7,496 nt of DNA from Robiginitomaculum sp. GTDB taxonomy: Bacteria; Pseudomonadota; Alphaproteobacteria; Caulobacterales; Maricaulaceae. The stretch is from NCBI GenBank assembly GCA_026982235.1, contig JALSHM010000426.1, positions 1-7,496 of the forward strand. The letters run 5' to 3'. Shown piece after piece: positions 5,685-7,496 of the stretch. The notes below the pieces were generated by a model, which was not told where the DNA came from, searched no databases, and was given only the letters and a program-made list of their open reading frames with translations. Position numbers and translations under genes: made by a program. Numbering within the stretch: the stretch's first letter is position 1; every line of letters starts with the position of its first letter.

Positions 5685-6479
5685 CTAAACCGCCACCTTG
5701 CCAGCAATGTGTTTATGTGGCTTATATCCCGTTATCTTTATATCATCAAAAGTGAAATCATACAAGGACTTAACAGCAGGGTTTAATGTCAATGTCGGGA
5801 GGTCGTGCGGCTTCCTACTCAATTGTAGTTTTACTTGCTCAAAGTGATTTGAGTATATGTGGGCATCGCCTAATGTGTGGACGAAATCGCCGGGTTCTAG
5901 GTCGCAAACCTGCGCCATCATATGGGTCAGGAGTGCATAGGAGGCAATATTAAACGGCACGCCGAGGAATATATCAGCGCTACGCTGGTAAAGCTGGCAG
6001 GATAATTTGCCGTCTGCCACATGAAACTGGAACAGACAGTGACAAGGCGGCAGAGCCATGTCGTCAACTTCCGCCGGGTTCCACGCCGAAACTATGTGCC
6101 TGCGGGAATACGGATTGGTTTTAATGGCCTCAACAACCGCACTCATTTGGTCAATCACACTGCCGTCTGCGGTCTCCCACCGGCGCCATTGCTTGCCATA
6201 CACCGGGCCAAGGTCGCCGTTTTCATCGGCCCACGCATCCCAAATTTTGACGCCGTTATCTTGCAGATATTTGACATTAGTATCGCCCGCGAGGAACCAA
6301 ATTAGCTCATGAACAATAGATTTAAGGTGCAGTTTCTTGGTGGTTAACATGGGAAAGCCATCCGCCAGATTAAACCGCATTTGATGGCCAAAAACGCCGC
6401 GCGTTCCCGTCCCCGTGCGGTCAGAGCGGTCAACCCCCTCCTCCATAACACGTGCTAAAAGTTCAAGATATTGTTTCAT
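5685..6479 (-). CDS. thyA: Thymidylate synthase
   Basis: ThyA methylates dUMP to dTMP using 5,10-methylenetetrahydrofolate, which becomes dihydrofolate; it acts as a cytoplasmic homodimer. The 264 residues equal the length of E. coli ThyA, and the key positions line up without gaps: Arg21 (DRTGTGT), Arg126 and Arg127 (YSRRHIV) from the partner subunit, the nucleophile Cys146 (ALPPCHCLFQF), Arg166 and Asp169 (CQLYQRSADIF), Asn177 (PFNIASY), and His207 and Tyr209 (HIYSNH). The C-terminus is KVAV. The ATG at 6477-6479 has no visible ribosome binding site; a two-codon frame ATG-GCA-TAG (6483-6491) lies just upstream in the same frame. The gap to the preceding carboxypeptidase gene is 33 bases, so co-transcription is likely. 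folA follows. Confidence 0.98.
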   Translation of the reverse strand: MKQYLELLARVMEEGVDRSDRTGTGTRGVFGHQMRFNLADGFPMLTTKKLHLKSIVHELIWFLAGDTNVKYLQDNGVKIWDAWADENGDLGPVYGKQWRRWETADGSVIDQMSAVVEAIKTNPYSRRHIVSAWNPAEVDDMALPPCHCLFQFHVADGKLSCQLYQRSADIFLGVPFNIASYALLTHMMAQVCDLEPGDFVHTLGDAHIYSNHFEQVKLQLSRKPHDLPTLTLNPAVKSLYDFTFDDIKITGYKPHKHIAGKVAV

Positions 6480-6512
6480 AATCTATGCCATACGCGATTC
6501 GCGCACATGTGA

Positions 6513-7496
6513 CTATAGGTCATCCACCACGGCCAGCATGGCGCCCAGAACATCTGCGCCTAATTTTGCTGCGCGTGCAGGTGACCAACCATATTTTGGA
6601 TCCGGGAGGTCGGCATTGTCCTTGAACGGCATTTCTAGGGTCATGGCGAGGCATCCATAGGTTTCGGCCACATAATTGGTGGCATAGGTCAGATTAGCCT
6701 TGCCAGGCGGGGTTAAACCATAACCAACTTTGGTCTGAAAATCCGGGCTAAACTGTTTATAGGCAGTTTGGAAATCATCCAGCCATTTTTGGCCTTGTTT
6801 GGTGAAACTTGGCACACCCTCAGCCCCTGCAATAAAATTATAGGGCAGAGCTTCATCCCCGTGTACGTCCAGGCAAAAATCCACGCCTGTTTCTTGCATT
6901 TTATTCATCACCAAAAGCACTTCGGGCGAACGCTCCATGGTCGCCACGCCCCATTCACGGTTGAGATTAGCCCCACAAGCATTGGTGCGCAAATGCCCCC
7001 GACGCGCACCGTCAGGATTCATATTCGGCACCACATAAAAAATGCATTTTTCTCGCAAAACCCGTGCAGTTGGATCATCATTATCAAGTAAGCGCGACAA
7101 AAACCCTTCCATCCACCATTCGGCCATAATCTCACCAGGATGTTGGCGGGCATCAACCCACATGACCTTTTTACCTTTGCCTGGCCTGCCAATGGTCAAT
7201 AAGTCCAAATCTTGGCCGTCCAGCGTCTGCCCGAGTACGCTGGCACGCACATCCGGGTGCATCTGGCATTCCGCAATCAGATCGGCATGGCGTTCCATGG
7301 AATAAGGGGCAAAATAAGCGTAATAAACCGCGCCATATTCCGGCGTGTGTTCTATAATCAATTGGCCGTCTTCATAGCGCGTGGGCACCAAAAACCATTC
7401 TTCACGGTCATAGCTGGCGCGGGCTTGATAGTTTTCCCATCCCCCCGTAAAGGCTGCGCCTTCTGCGTTCTCAATGGTCATCACACAATCCAATCC
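6513..7496 (-). CDS. M14-family zinc carboxypeptidase, cytosolic-carboxypeptidase-like (N-terminus cut by right edge)
   Basis: This is a zinc metallocarboxypeptidase that should remove C-terminal residues from a peptide or protein; its substrate is not evident. Counting from the first complete visible codon (7494-7496), 327 residues are present. Zinc ligands are His119 and Glu122 in DARQHPGEIMAE and His212 in DVHGDEALPYNF. The NPDGARRGHLRTN and GANLNREW stretches (160-182) supply substrate-binding Asn and Arg. Glu288 in LEMPFKD is the likely catalytic general base. The N-terminal GWENYQARASYDREEWF and YYAYFAPYSMERH are typical of the beta-domain that precedes the catalytic domain in bacterial CCP-like proteins. 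ATG (7479-7481) and TTG (7491-7493) are both possible starts, but each falls inside the conserved xIENA strand, and the frame stays open to the edge. I infer that about 50 residues are missing. It is followed by thyA 33 bases later. Confidence 0.9.
   Translation of the reverse strand, partial: GLDCVMTIENAEGAAFTGGWENYQARASYDREEWFLVPTRYEDGQLIIEHTPEYGAVYYAYFAPYSMERHADLIAECQMHPDVRASVLGQTLDGQDLDLLTIGRPGKGKKVMWVDARQHPGEIMAEWWMEGFLSRLLDNDDPTARVLREKCIFYVVPNMNPDGARRGHLRTNACGANLNREWGVATMERSPEVLLVMNKMQETGVDFCLDVHGDEALPYNFIAGAEGVPSFTKQGQKWLDDFQTAYKQFSPDFQTKVGYGLTPPGKANLTYATNYVAETYGCLAMTLEMPFKDNADLPDPKYGWSPARAAKLGADVLGAMLAVVDDL

Noticed and set aside
6493..6503. Palindrome CGCGATTCGCG in the carboxypeptidase-thyA gap
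   Set aside because: Five-base arms with a one-base centre are too short to call a site. It contains a GANTC methylation motif, but such motifs are frequent by chance.

Overview
The window reads as a stretch of alphaproteobacterial chromosome with moderate GC content. The evidence is the protein types (HflK, HflC, a DUF2065 protein and a Do-type protease in a row; a MiaA with an LSARP-type motif; a divergent SerB) and a TGTCATCCCGG dispersed repeat of the kind common in that class. The order resembles what I remember of Caulobacterales/Hyphomonadales-type genomes. The lineage call is an inference, made without a database. I see no phage, insertion sequence, CRISPR array, tRNA or rRNA.

Layout. 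The minus strand enters at the left edge with the first 80 codons of miaA (1-240). Sixteen bases further on, serB starts on the plus strand (257-1174). serB converges on the minus-strand cluster, and the 131-base gap between them holds a composite inverted repeat (1193-1284). From 1306 to the right edge every gene is on the minus strand. In order of transcription (right to left) these are an M14 metallocarboxypeptidase (cut by the right edge), thyA, folA, hflK, hflC, a DUF2065 small membrane protein gene and a degP/mucD-type protease gene. The gaps are 33, 63, 91, -1, 3 and 62 bases.

Function. ThyA makes dTMP and leaves dihydrofolate, which FolA reduces again, so these two form a metabolic pair. 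HflK and HflC form the membrane SPFH complex that controls the FtsH protease. The DUF2065 protein and the periplasmic Do protease follow them, giving an envelope protein quality-control block. SerB performs the last step of serine synthesis; serine feeds one-carbon units to the folate pool that ThyA and FolA use. MiaA modifies tRNAs.

All the genes belong to recognisable families, and I do not see an undescribed system. The best leads are regulatory. A matched two-part sequence lies at nearly the same distance upstream of folA and hflK. The convergent gap holds a paired-REP element. A hairpin abuts the ribosome binding site of the Do protease gene. The miaA and serB starts are only 16 bases apart.
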